A stretch of 64,000 nucleotides of DNA from Bacteroidales bacterium (GCA_017550525.1 JAFZOU010000096.1:51443-115442), one strand, 5' to 3'; positions 26,854 to 35,072 are shown, counted from the first letter of the stretch. Translations and numbers: made by a program. The notes: generated by a model from the letters alone, not told the origin.

Positions 26854-27263
26854 GTGAAAGCATTTCCCATAAAGGAAAGATAGTTAAGATCACCCCGCAG
26901 TCGACAACCGTTGCCTTTGTGCAGCACGGAGCATGCTCAGAGTGTCATGCGGCAGGTCTTTGCAGCATGGGAGACGTTGCGGAAAAAGTGGTGGAACTCC
27001 CCACGGACCCTTATAACAAGCACGCCGAGGGAGATGAAGTTGAGGTCCTTCTCAAAGCCTCCATGGGCTTCAAGGCAGTGTACCTTGCATACCTTATACC
27101 TCTTATAATACTGCTTGCTGCAATCCTCGGGCTCATGGCCCTTGGGGTTGGGGAAGTAGTTGCAGGGCTCTCTGGCATTGCCGCAGTTGGAGTTTATTAT
27201 CTCCTTCTGTGGCTTTTCCGTGGAAAACTTCAAAACGAGTACGTATTTACTATTAAACGATAA
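26850..27263 (+). CDS. rseC: SoxR-reducing system protein RseC family
   Basis: 137 residues. The N-terminal domain has the four-cysteine cluster CSECHAAGLC (about residues 31-40), and two hydrophobic helices follow (AVYLAYLIPLIILLAAILGL and EVVAGLSGIAAVGVYYLLLW). RseC homologues commonly sit with rnf genes and may assemble or reduce redox centres in the membrane; here it directly precedes rnfB by 3 bp, supporting that link. Exact role in Bacteroidales is inferred. Confidence 0.85.
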   Translation: MSESISHKGKIVKITPQSTTVAFVQHGACSECHAAGLCSMGDVAEKVVELPTDPYNKHAEGDEVEVLLKASMGFKAVYLAYLIPLIILLAAILGLMALGVGEVVAGLSGIAAVGVYYLLLWLFRGKLQNEYVFTIKR

Positions 27264-27266
27264 ACT

Positions 27267-28163
27267 ATGTCATCAACAATCATTTGGACGATTGCGGTGA
27301 TTACCGTCCTTGGCCTTCTGCTTGCCCTGGTCCTGTACCTTGTGGCCCAGAAGTTCAAGGTGGAGGAAGACCCCCGCATCGACGAAGTCGAGAAAGCCAT
27401 GCCCGGTGCAAACTGCGGCGGCTGCGGCTTCGCCGGCTGCCGCGCTTTTGCAGAGGCTGCCGTGAAAGCGCCCAATCTGGACAATAATTACTGTCCTGTG
27501 GGAGGCAACGACACAATGGCAAAGGTTGCGGCCATCCTTGGCTATGAGGTGAAGGCCAAAGCCCCTATGGTGGCCGTGGTAAGGTGTAACGGCACCTGCG
27601 CCGTGCGCCCCAAGGTCAACGAGTGGGGAGGCACCGAGTCCTGCGCCGTCAAAGCCCAGCTGTATACCGGAGACACGGGCTGCGCGTATGGCTGCCTTGG
27701 CTGTGGAGACTGCGTGAAGGCCTGCCAGTTTGGAGCCCTCTCAATGAATCCTGAAACCGGTCTTCCGGAAGTGGATGATGAGAAGTGCACAGCTTGCGGC
27801 GCCTGCGTGAAGGCTTGCCCCAAGAACGTCATCGAGTTAAGGCCCAAGGGCCCCCGCGGGATGCGCGTCTTCGTGAGCTGCCTTAACCGTGACAAGGGTC
27901 CCGTTGCAAAGAAGGCGTGTGCATCGGCCTGCATTGGCTGCGGCATCTGCGCCAAGACCTGCACCCATGATGCCATTGTGGTGGAAGGCAACATCGCTTA
28001 TATCGATGCGTCCAAGTGTAAGCTCTGCCGCGAGTGCGAGGCTATGTGCCCCACCGGCGCCATCCACGGCGTGAATTTCCCCAAGCCGCTGGACAAGGAC
28101 GCCATCAAGGAGCGTATTAAAATCCGTAACCAGAAAGCGAAGGAGGCTGCAGCAAATGAGTAA
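27267..28163 (+). CDS. rnfB: Rnf complex subunit B (ferredoxin-type electron entry)
   Basis: 298 residues. An N-terminal membrane anchor (IIWTIAVITVLGLLLALVLYLVAQK) is followed by the 4Fe-4S motif region PGANCGGCGFAGCRAFAEA, then several ferredoxin-type CxxCxxCxxxC clusters (CLGCGDCVKAC, CTACGACVKAC, CIGCGICAKTC, CKLCRECEAMC). RnfB accepts electrons from reduced ferredoxin on the cytoplasmic side. The stop overlaps the rnfC start by 8 bp. The order B-C-D-G-E-A is the one typical of Bacteroidales. Confidence 0.96.
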   Translation: MSSTIIWTIAVITVLGLLLALVLYLVAQKFKVEEDPRIDEVEKAMPGANCGGCGFAGCRAFAEAAVKAPNLDNNYCPVGGNDTMAKVAAILGYEVKAKAPMVAVVRCNGTCAVRPKVNEWGGTESCAVKAQLYTGDTGCAYGCLGCGDCVKACQFGALSMNPETGLPEVDDEKCTACGACVKACPKNVIELRPKGPRGMRVFVSCLNRDKGPVAKKACASACIGCGICAKTCTHDAIVVEGNIAYIDASKCKLCRECEAMCPTGAIHGVNFPKPLDKDAIKERIKIRNQKAKEAAANE

Positions 28164-29529
28164 GAGAACATTCTCCATCGGCGGAGTCCATCCGCACGAC
28201 AGCAAGATTTCAAGGGGCTGTCCCATCTGCCCCCTGCCTCTTGCCCCCACAGTGTATATTTCTGTGGCACAGCATATTGGCGCGCCCTCCGTTCCCTGCG
28301 TTGCCGTAGGAGACAAGGTTAAGGTGGGTCAGGTGATTGCAGAGCCCGGCGGCTTTGTGAGCGCCTTCATCCACTCCTCCGTTTCAGGTACCGTCAAATC
28401 TATCGGCCCCCGCCCGGACCTTGCCGGACGTCCCGTGACGCACATTGAGATTGCCGTTGAGGGTGATGAATGGGCCGATGGAATTGATACCACCGATACC
28501 CTTATTACAGAGATTCCCTCCGACAACAAGGCCATAGTGGAGAAGATCCGCCTTGGCGGTGTTGTGGGTCTTGGCGGCGCAACATTCCCCACTCACGTGA
28601 AGCTTTCCCCGCCTCCCGGATCAAAGTGCGAGAGAGTCATCATAAACGGCTGCGAATGTGAGCCTTACCTCACCTCCGACTTCCGCACCCTCCTTGAAAA
28701 GGGAGAGCAGGTGGTGGTTGGAGCAGCTATCCTCCGCAAGGTTATGGGTGACGTTCCCTGCACCATTGCAATTGAGGAGAACAAGCCCGAGGCCATCGCT
28801 CATATCCGTGAAGTCATCGCAAAGCTTGGCTATGACGGCATTGAGGTGATGGAAATGAAGATGATGTATCCGCAGGGAGGTGAAAAGCAGCTCATTGATG
28901 CCGTGATGCACAGGCAGGTTGGTTCCGGCGCACTTCCTATAAGTGTTGGCGCAGTTGTCCAGAACGTTGCAACCGCCCTTGCAGTGTATGACGCCGTTCA
29001 GAAGAACAAGCCCATCGTGGACAACTCCGTAACCGTTACCGGTGAGTGCTTCCCCAACCAGGCAAACCTTCTGGTGCGCGTGGGAACCCCTCTCCGCTAC
29101 ATCCTGGATTACCTTGGCGGTATTCCCGCAGATGCAGCAAAGGTTATCAGCGGCGGCCCCATGATGGGACGTGCCGTTGCAAACCTTGACGCCGCAACCG
29201 TAAAGGGAACGGGAGCTCTCCTTCTTCTCACGGAGGCCCAGACCCGCCGCGGCGAGGAATCCGAGTGTATCCGCTGCGGCCGCTGTGCCGAAGCCTGCCC
29301 TATGGGTCTTGAACCCTTCCTTCTCCAAAAGCTGTCCCGCAATGCCGATGTAGAGGCGCTGGAGGCAAATGCCGCCCACGACTGCATCGAGTGCGGCTGC
29401 TGCCTGTATTCCTGCCCTGCCAACATTCCTCTGCTGGACTGGGTACGTCTGGGTAAAGGCCTGGCCATGGGTGCCATCCGCGCCCGTGCCGCTGCCGCAA
29501 AGGCCGCCGCTGAAGCCGCTAAAAAGTAA
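28156..29529 (+). CDS. rnfC: Rnf complex subunit C (NADH/FMN and Fe-S subunit)
   Basis: 457 residues. It opens with FSIGGVHPHDSKISRG, contains the nucleotide/flavin-binding core (IRLGGVVGLGGATFPTHVKL), and ends with two 4Fe-4S motifs, CIRCGRCAEACPMGLEP and CIECGCCLYSCPANIPL. RnfC is the peripheral subunit that reduces NAD+ (or oxidises NADH). The C-terminal tail is alanine-rich. It overlaps rnfB by 8 bp and precedes rnfD by 6 bp. Confidence 0.96.
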   Translation: MSKRTFSIGGVHPHDSKISRGCPICPLPLAPTVYISVAQHIGAPSVPCVAVGDKVKVGQVIAEPGGFVSAFIHSSVSGTVKSIGPRPDLAGRPVTHIEIAVEGDEWADGIDTTDTLITEIPSDNKAIVEKIRLGGVVGLGGATFPTHVKLSPPPGSKCERVIINGCECEPYLTSDFRTLLEKGEQVVVGAAILRKVMGDVPCTIAIEENKPEAIAHIREVIAKLGYDGIEVMEMKMMYPQGGEKQLIDAVMHRQVGSGALPISVGAVVQNVATALAVYDAVQKNKPIVDNSVTVTGECFPNQANLLVRVGTPLRYILDYLGGIPADAAKVISGGPMMGRAVANLDAATVKGTGALLLLTEAQTRRGEESECIRCGRCAEACPMGLEPFLLQKLSRNADVEALEANAAHDCIECGCCLYSCPANIPLLDWVRLGKGLAMGAIRARAAAAKAAAEAAKK

Positions 29530-29535
29530 CCGACT

Positions 29536-30507
29536 ATGGAAAAGTTGTTAGTATCTCCCAATCCCCATATCCACGCTCCGGTTTCCACCAAAACCCTGAT
29601 GCGTGACGTTATTATCGCGCTTATTCCTGCGGTAATATGCTCCTTCGTATTCTACGGATGGAGAGAGATCCTTCTGATGGCGGTGAGCGTGGCTTCATGC
29701 GTACTGCTTGAGTGGGCCATCACAAAGTATATGCTCCGGAAGCCCTCCACCATTGGAGACCTTTCCGCAGTCATTACGGGTATCCTCCTGGCGCTGAACC
29801 TTCCGTACAGCACGCCCTGGTGGGTTGTGATGATCGGTGCGGTGGTTGCCATCGGCGTTGCCAAGATGACATTTGGCGGTATCGGCCAGAATATCTGGAA
29901 TCCCGCCCTTGTGGGCCGTGTTTTCCTGCTTGTTTCCTTCCCTACTTATATGACCACCTGGGGCGCCCCCAAGGGATTTGTGGATGCCGTTTCCGGTCCC
30001 ACTCCGCTTGGCGCCATCCAGGAAGGCCTCATGCAGGGGGCTTCCGTACAGGAACTTACATCGGCCTTCAATTATAAGGACCTCCTGTTTGCAAACCTTG
30101 GCGGCAGCGCAGGTGAGGCATGCGCACTGGCTCTCCTGGCCGGTTTCGTGTACCTCTGCTGCCGTAAGGTCATCAAGCCCTGGATCACTCTCAGCATCTT
30201 TGGAACGGTGGCTCTCACTTCCCTCATCTTCTGGGGAATCGATCCTTCCCGTTTCACGGATCCTCTTTTCAACCTTCTCACCGGTGGTCTCATCCTTGGT
30301 GCATGCTTCATGGCCACGGACTATGTGACTTCTCCTATGAGCCTCTGGGGCGGCGTGATATTCGGCGTTGGAATAGGCTTCCTTACCATGATGATCCGTT
30401 ACTTCGGCTCCTATCCGGAGGGCGTTTCATTTGCAATCCTTATCATGAACTCAGTGGTCCCGCTGCTTAACATGTGGTTCCACCAGAAAAAATTCGGGAG
30501 GAAATAG
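29536..30507 (+). CDS. rnfD: Rnf complex subunit D (membrane, covalent FMN)
   Basis: 323-residue membrane subunit with about nine hydrophobic helices. The motif VSGPTPLGAI near residue 155 corresponds to the S(G)ATPL site whose threonine carries covalent FMN in RnfD and NqrB. The conserved NLPYSTPWWVVMIGA and FGGIGQNIWNPALVGRVFL stretches confirm the family. It takes part in electron transfer across the membrane coupled to ion translocation. Confidence 0.95.
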   Translation: MEKLLVSPNPHIHAPVSTKTLMRDVIIALIPAVICSFVFYGWREILLMAVSVASCVLLEWAITKYMLRKPSTIGDLSAVITGILLALNLPYSTPWWVVMIGAVVAIGVAKMTFGGIGQNIWNPALVGRVFLLVSFPTYMTTWGAPKGFVDAVSGPTPLGAIQEGLMQGASVQELTSAFNYKDLLFANLGGSAGEACALALLAGFVYLCCRKVIKPWITLSIFGTVALTSLIFWGIDPSRFTDPLFNLLTGGLILGACFMATDYVTSPMSLWGGVIFGVGIGFLTMMIRYFGSYPEGVSFAILIMNSVVPLLNMWFHQKKFGRK

Positions 30508-30510
30508 TGT

Positions 30511-31134
30511 ATGGCAGCAAAATCCAATCTTACCAATATGGTCCTTGTGCTGGGCGTAACCTGCCTGTTCTGCAGTGCGGTTCTTGGCGGTGCCTATGCC
30601 CTCACGAAGGATCCCATCGATGCGGCCGCTGCGGCAAAGACCCAGCAGGCCGTGGCCCAGGTGCTTCCTCATTTTGAGAGCCTTGAGTTCAATGAAGAGG
30701 GCAACTACTACACCGCAAAGGACGGAGATGCCACTGTGGGTTATGCCATCGAGTCCACCGTCGTGGGCTTCGGCGGTCCTCTGTCACTGATGGTTGGAGT
30801 TACTGTGGATGGTGTTGTGTACAATACTTCAGTGCTGTCTCACACGGAAACTCCCGGCCTTGGAGCAAAGTGCTCCACGGATGCCAAGTTCATGGATCAG
30901 TGGAGGGGCTTTGACCCTGCCGTCAAGATACTTTCCGTGAAGAAGGACGGCGGAGACGTAGATGCCATTACGGCTTCCACAATCACATCAAGGGCATATA
31001 CGCTTGCCGTGGAGAATGCCCTGAAGGTGTTTGACACTATTTCCGTCATTCCCGGCGTGACCGGGAATCTCTCCGAGATGGCCGATCAGGTCGGCCATGA
31101 CGATAACGAAGAAGGAGGACAGGACAATGAGTAA
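30511..31134 (+). CDS. rnfG: Rnf complex subunit G (covalent FMN) with repeat-derived C-terminal tail
   Basis: 207 residues. One N-terminal membrane helix (NMVLVLGVTCLFCSAVLGGAY) and an extracytoplasmic FMN domain. The FMN-threonine site is DAITASTITSRAYT; the usual SGATIT is TASTIT, with the acceptor Thr kept. The normal fold seems complete at VENALKVFDTI; the remaining about 28 residues (SVIPGVTGNLSEMADQVGHDDN...) are largely encoded by two palindromic units (31045-31101). The stop overlaps the rnfE ATG by 8 bp. Confidence 0.93.
   Translation: MAAKSNLTNMVLVLGVTCLFCSAVLGGAYALTKDPIDAAAAAKTQQAVAQVLPHFESLEFNEEGNYYTAKDGDATVGYAIESTVVGFGGPLSLMVGVTVDGVVYNTSVLSHTETPGLGAKCSTDAKFMDQWRGFDPAVKILSVKKDGGDVDAITASTITSRAYTLAVENALKVFDTISVIPGVTGNLSEMADQVGHDDNEEGGQDNE
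31045..31101. repeat. Convergent pair of GTCAT...ATCTC palindromic units inside rnfG
   Basis: Unit 1 (31045-31071): arms ATTCCCGG/CCGGGAAT, 5-nt loop. Unit 2 (31075-31101, opposite orientation): arms ATGGCCGA/TCGGCCAT, 5-nt loop. The two 27-bp units have the same layout but unrelated stems and together form a larger dyad. Both are in the rnfG reading frame. Confidence 0.75.
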
Positions 31135-31714
31135 AATCAAACTTCTTACGGACGGGTTTGTAAAGAACAACCCTACCTTTGTGCTTCTGCTGGGCATGTG
31201 CCCCACGCTGGCCACAACCACATCGGCCATAAACGGCCTCTCTATGGGCCTTGCAACCCTCTTTGTGCTGGTCCTTTCAAATATGGCAATTTCCCTCATC
31301 GCACCGGTGGTGCCTGATAAGGTGCACATCCCCGTGTACATTGTGGTCATAGCAACGTTTGTGACCCTTCTTCAGCTGCTTATGCAGGCGTACACCCCGG
31401 CTATGTATGAGACCCTGGGCCTGTTCATCCCGCTTATTGTGGTGAACTGCATAGTCCTTGGCCGTGCAGAGGCTTTTGCCAACAAGCATGGCGTAGGGGA
31501 GAGTGCCCTGGACGGAATCGGCGTGGGCCTTGGCTTCACCTGCTCACTCACCGTCCTTGGCCTTGTGCGTGAAATCCTTGGTTCCGGAAGTGCCTTTGGA
31601 TGGAATTTCATCGGCGGCTCAGACGGTATGCTGGCATTTGTGATGGCCCCCGGCGCATTCCTGTGCCTTGGCTATCTTATGGTACTGTTTAATAAATATC
31701 TCAAAAAGAACTAG
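31127..31714 (+). CDS. rnfE: Rnf complex subunit E
   Basis: 195-residue membrane subunit with six helices, homologous to NqrD. Starts MSKIKLLTDGFVKNNPTFVLLLGMCPTLATTTSA, the usual N-terminus. The segment GLFIPLIVVNCIVLGRAEAFA holds the conserved Asn-Cys of the half-helix that binds the intramembrane iron-sulfur centre together with RnfA. An upstream ATG (31097) lies in rnfG and would add ten charged residues; 31127 is preferred. Confidence 0.95.
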   Translation: MSKIKLLTDGFVKNNPTFVLLLGMCPTLATTTSAINGLSMGLATLFVLVLSNMAISLIAPVVPDKVHIPVYIVVIATFVTLLQLLMQAYTPAMYETLGLFIPLIVVNCIVLGRAEAFANKHGVGESALDGIGVGLGFTCSLTVLGLVREILGSGSAFGWNFIGGSDGMLAFVMAPGAFLCLGYLMVLFNKYLKKN

Positions 31715-31717
31715 GCT

Positions 31718-32317
31718 ATGGAGTACTTTCTCATAATTATATCGGCAATATTCGTAAACAATATTGTCCTGGCCCAGTTCCTGGGAATCTGCCCCTTTCT
31801 GGGTGTATCCAACAAGCTCTCCACCGCCAGCGGCATGTCAATGGCCGTGTGCTTTGTGATCACCCTCGCAACGCTGGTTACATATCTTATAAACAAGTAC
31901 CTGCTTGTTCCGTTTGGAATCACATTCCTCCAGACCATCGCCTTCATACTTGTGATAGCGGCTCTGGTGCAGATGGTGGAGATCGTGCTCAAGAAAGTGT
32001 CCCCGTCCCTGTATCAGGCACTGGGTATCTTCCTTCCGCTTATCACCACAAACTGCGCGGTCCTTGGTGTTGCCATCAACGTGGTAACTAAGGAGTTCTC
32101 CTTTGTTCCCGGCGGCATGCTCAACCTTGGTCAGGCACTGGTTTACGCCTTTGCCACATCCCTTGGTTACGGCCTTGCCATGGTGATCTTTGCAGGTATC
32201 CGTGAGCACCTTGCCCTCATGAACGTTCCCAAGAGCTTCAAGGGTGTTCCCATCGCTATCATCTCCGTAGGTATCCTTGCCCTTGCCTTCATGGGCTTCA
32301 GCGGAATGGTGAAGTAG
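31718..32317 (+). CDS. rnfA: Rnf complex subunit A
   Basis: 199-residue membrane subunit with six helices, homologous to NqrE and to RnfE in inverted topology. It begins [31 protein letters not shown], and the second conserved site [18 protein letters not shown] supplies the partner cysteine of the RnfA/E iron centre. Last gene of the long run that began at trxA; downstream hairpins (32334-32501) probably end transcription. Confidence 0.96.
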   Translation: MEYFLIIISAIFVNNIVLAQFLGICPFLGVSNKLSTASGMSMAVCFVITLATLVTYLINKYLLVPFGITFLQTIAFILVIAALVQMVEIVLKKVSPSLYQALGIFLPLITTNCAVLGVAINVVTKEFSFVPGGMLNLGQALVYAFATSLGYGLAMVIFAGIREHLALMNVPKSFKGVPIAIISVGILALAFMGFSGMVK

Positions 32318-32333
32318 TCCTGGTCAAGAACTC

Positions 32334-32426
32334 GCTGATTATCAGCTATTTACTTATTTTCGGGTGCACCTGCAGGTGCACCCGACTTTGCGTAATGCGC
32401 TGAGTTACAGGTATTTATGCGCCAGG
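32334..32426. repeat. Nested-palindrome element A4
   Basis: A 13-bp dyad GCTGAT-T-ATCAGC (32334-32346) is followed by TTTAC and a perfect 24-bp palindrome (32361-32384; half site CGGGTGCACCTG), then GTAA and GCGC/GCGC arms to about 32422. Layout and the CTATTTAC flank match element A3 at 17671, but the central palindrome is unrelated. Confidence 0.65.
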
Positions 32427-32437
32427 CGCTATTGGAT

Positions 32438-32578
32438 GTCGCAGGTCAGATAGCAAAACGTCGCAAGTCTGCAAAAAACTTCGGACCTGCGACGTTTTTT
32501 TGCTTCTGTGGCCGATTTCCGTCGCAGGTGGCGCGAAAAACGCAGACCTGCGACGGAATGGCGGATAACCTGCGACGG
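32438..32578. repeat. GTCGCAGGTC hairpin array
   Basis: Arms GTCGCAGGTC (32438), CGTCGCAAGTC (32459-32469), GACCTGCGACG (32484-32494), CCGTCGCAGGT (32519-32529), ACCTGCGACGG (32546-32556) and again (32568-32578). The spacer 32495-32520, read in reverse, starts GGAAATCGGCCACAGAAGC, nearly the same as the spacer of the TGTCAACACGGC array at 7293, though the arms differ completely. The 295-bp gap between rnfA and the EamA gene holds only these elements and a promoter. Confidence 0.7.
32459..32501 (+). terminator. Probable rnf operon terminator
   Basis: Hairpin CGTCGCAAGTC/GACCTGCGACG (one mismatch) followed directly by seven T residues. It belongs to the hairpin array and probably ends the rnf transcript. 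Confidence 0.6.
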
Positions 32579-32595
32579 TTTAGAGTGAAAAGTTG

Positions 32596-32603
32596 TATCT
32601 TTG
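32596..32603 (+). promoter_or_regulatory. -7 box for the EamA transporter gene
   Basis: TATCTTTG, ending 9 bp before the ATG at 32613; transcription would begin almost at the start codon. It excludes the TTG at 32601 as start. Confidence 0.7.
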
Positions 32604-32612
32604 CATCCTGAT

Positions 32613-33482
32613 ATGACCTGGTGGTTACTGGCATTCTGTTCCGCGGCCCTTCTGGGCGGGTATGATTCCTTCAAGAAGATATCCCTGAAGGACAATGCAG
32701 TAGTCCCCGTACTTCTTATAAATACTGTTTTAAGCGCGGCCATATTCTCCCCGTTCCTATTCACTACCGGCTGGGGAGGATGGGCCGTGCAAAAGTATAT
32801 ACTCCTTAAGAGCGCGCTGGTCCTCAGTTCCTGGATGGCGGGGTACTTTGCCATGAAGAACCTTCCGCTAACTATTGTAGGGCCCATAAATGCCACCAGG
32901 CCTGTGCTGGTGCTACTGGGCGCAATCTTCATCTTTGACGAGCACCTGAACGCCCTTCAGTGGGGCGGTGTGATCCTTGCCATGGTGGCGTATTTCCTTA
33001 TGCGCCTGAGCGGGCATAAGGAAGGCATAAAACCGGGTAACAAGTGGCTGGTATGCCTTATACTGGCTGTGATCCTTGGGGCCGCCAGCGGGCTGTATGA
33101 CAAGTTCCTGATGTCTCCGGAGCGCCTTGGTCTTGACCGCAGCCAGGTTCTGGCATGGTACACGCTGTATCAGGCGGGGATGATGGCTCTGGTGCTGGTT
33201 TTCCTGTGGCTTCCGGTGCGGCGCAGAACCACGCCTTTCCGCTGGGACTGGTCCATCCCGTTTATCAGCATCTTCCTCTGCGGGGCCGATTACCTCTACA
33301 TGCAGGCCCTTTCCCAGCCCGATGCCCTCATAGCCGTGGTGTCAATGATCCGCCGCGGCAGCGTGCTGGTGAGTTTTGCAATCGGCGCTTTTATCCTGAA
33401 AGAAAAGAACATACGTTCCAAGGCCATGGACCTTGTGCTCCTCCTGGCCAGCATGGTCCTTCTGTACTTCGGTTCCAAGTAA
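32613..33482 (+). CDS. EamA/DMT-family transporter
   Basis: 289 residues, about ten hydrophobic helices in two EamA repeats. The first repeat ends in VGPINATRPVLVLLGAIFIFDEHLNALQWGGVILAM, the second in VSMIRRGSVLVSFAIGAFILKEKNIRSKAMDL, both typical EamA signatures with the R(R/G)xSV...FxxE pattern. Substrate unknown; the family moves metabolites such as amino acids or sugars. The gene stands alone between repeat arrays of the same families as those around the MFS/HAD pair. Confidence 0.87.
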   Translation: MTWWLLAFCSAALLGGYDSFKKISLKDNAVVPVLLINTVLSAAIFSPFLFTTGWGGWAVQKYILLKSALVLSSWMAGYFAMKNLPLTIVGPINATRPVLVLLGAIFIFDEHLNALQWGGVILAMVAYFLMRLSGHKEGIKPGNKWLVCLILAVILGAASGLYDKFLMSPERLGLDRSQVLAWYTLYQAGMMALVLVFLWLPVRRRTTPFRWDWSIPFISIFLCGADYLYMQALSQPDALIAVVSMIRRGSVLVSFAIGAFILKEKNIRSKAMDLVLLLASMVLLYFGSK

Positions 33483-33497
33483 TCACCCACATTGTAA

Positions 33498-33613
33498 TGC
33501 CGATGCGGTGGGGTCTAACCGGCTTATTTTCAATCACTTATAAGATCCTTTGGGATTACCGGTTATCCCAAATACCTCTGTAACGTGCTGTGCGTCAACG
33601 GTTTAGGCTCCAC
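33498..33613. repeat. Nested-palindrome element A5
   Basis: Outer arms GTGGGGTCTAACC (33508-33520) and GGTTTAGGCTCCAC (33600-33613) enclose a 24-bp palindrome (TTTGGGATTACC 33549-33560 with one mismatch in 33561-33572). The first 20 bases and the core are close to A1 at 6948. It begins 16 bp after the EamA stop. Confidence 0.68.
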
Positions 33614-33647
33614 TGATTATTCATAGATGGCGCCTGGTGGCCAAACG

Positions 33648-33740
33648 GCTGATTGTGAGCATTTTACGTAATTATGATTGGACCGTGTGCACAATCAGAA
33701 GTTATTAATGCGTTGTTTATCAGGCAGTTAATTGCCAGGG
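33648..33740. repeat. Nested-palindrome element A6 (degenerate)
   Basis: Starts GCTGATTGTGAGCATTTTAC, resembling A4, with a short core dyad TGATTG (33675-33680) / CAATCA (33692-33697). Weaker than the others. With A5 it makes up the 296-bp gap between the EamA and GH109-type genes; no gene is seen there. Confidence 0.4.
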
Positions 33741-33778
33741 CTGGTTGGGGCTGGGGATTATGGATGGGGGCAGGGGAA

Positions 33779-34972
33779 TTATCGGCCACGGGTGAAATCA
33801 GGGACCTGGACAGGAACGGAACCGCCAAGAATGGACTGCTCAGAAAGCTCTACAATTGAGCTCCACTCTGCGGCATCATACACGTCCATATCCAGCGGGA
33901 GGCCCTTGTGGAGGCATTCCACCAGGCGGTAGTCCATTATGTAATCTATGCCGTTGTGGCCGCCAACAGTTAGAGCCTTCTCCTCCAGCTCCTGCCAAAC
34001 GGGATGTTTGTATCGCTTAAGAAGGGCCGATACTTCCTCCTGCGGCATATACTCCTTCCCTTCATCGAACACAAAGCCCGGAGCGGGGTACTTGTTGGCA
34101 AAGCCACGGGTGCCATAAATGCGGTACAGGCGGCTGTAGGGCTGGGGCGTCATCACCGAGTGCTGAAGCAGGATGCTACGGCCGCGGGCGGTGCGGATGA
34201 GGGTGGAAGTGATGTCTCCGTTAGAAAATGAAACATTTCCGGCGCCGTAACGGGAATCGGCCGCCGCCTGACCGGCAATGGCCGCCGAATCCATGGACAC
34301 AAGGTATGAGAGTTTATCTCCGCGATGGATGCCAAGAAGCTGGCAAAGGGGGCCGATACCATGCGTTGGATAGACGTCCCCGTGGTGCTCTGCGCTGAAG
34401 CGCATGCTCCAGTCGTCACGGTATTTGTCCCAGTACGTGGAAAGGTTGTGGCAGTAACCGCCCTCAACGTGCACTATATCTCCAAAAACGCCCTCCTGGG
34501 CCATCCTGAGGCAGGTCATCTCAAAGGAATCGTAGCAGCTGTTTTCCAGCATCATGCAGTGCATGCGCGTACGCTCTGCCGTATCTACAAGCGCCCAGCA
34601 TTCCTCCACGGTGGTGGCCGCAGGAACTTCCAGGGCAACGTTCTTGCCGCATTCCATGGCGTAGATACCCATTGCGGCGTGAAGCTGCCAGGGGGCCGCC
34701 ACGTACACAAGGTCAAGGTCCGGGAGCTCGCAGAGGCGCTTCCAGGCATCGGCCCCAACAAACTCCTTTGCCGGAGCGCAACCGTGGTCTGCAAGGATTT
34801 TCTGAGAATCCGCCACAGGACCGGGATACAGGTCACATAGCGCCGCCACCGTAGCGTGTTCCAGGGAAATGAAACGCTCCACGGCGCCGGGACCTCTCAT
34901 CCCAAGGCCGATAAAACCCACACGGACTTTATCTATGGGCTTACGTGCAAGACGCAGTACTGAAGATTCCAT
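33779..34972 (-). CDS. Gfo/Idh/MocA-family protein, GH109-like (alpha-N-acetylgalactosaminidase family)
   Basis: 397 residues. N-terminal NAD-binding Rossmann motif VGFIGLGMRGPGAV, then VEGGYCHNLSTYWDKY, a YPTHGIGPLCQLLGIHRGD stretch and a C-terminal VECLHKGLPLDMDVYDAAEW, all matching glycosidase family 109, which cleaves terminal alpha-GalNAc by an NAD-dependent redox mechanism. No signal peptide, unlike the copy at 46619. The start chosen (MESSVLRLARK) begins at the family's usual point; a longer frame upstream runs across the dcuB promoter region. Divergent from the Dcu transporter. Confidence 0.82.
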   Translation of the reverse strand: MESSVLRLARKPIDKVRVGFIGLGMRGPGAVERFISLEHATVAALCDLYPGPVADSQKILADHGCAPAKEFVGADAWKRLCELPDLDLVYVAAPWQLHAAMGIYAMECGKNVALEVPAATTVEECWALVDTAERTRMHCMMLENSCYDSFEMTCLRMAQEGVFGDIVHVEGGYCHNLSTYWDKYRDDWSMRFSAEHHGDVYPTHGIGPLCQLLGIHRGDKLSYLVSMDSAAIAGQAAADSRYGAGNVSFSNGDITSTLIRTARGRSILLQHSVMTPQPYSRLYRIYGTRGFANKYPAPGFVFDEGKEYMPQEEVSALLKRYKHPVWQELEEKALTVGGHNGIDYIMDYRLVECLHKGLPLDMDVYDAAEWSSIVELSEQSILGGSVPVQVPDFTRGR

Positions 34973-35072
34973 AATGCGAATTTCAGAAAAATTAATCACA
35001 ATAGCAAGCGCGCCCCTGCAAGGATTGTCACCGTTTTTTTGTATATTAGCGGTCGCAAACCACATTGGCACT

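Noticed and set aside
33508-33613. Integron attC site
   Set aside because: The left arm fits RYYYAAC, but the right arm GTTTAGG does not fit GTTRRRY, the central stem is a long perfect palindrome, and no integron integrase is seen. Kept as a resemblance only.
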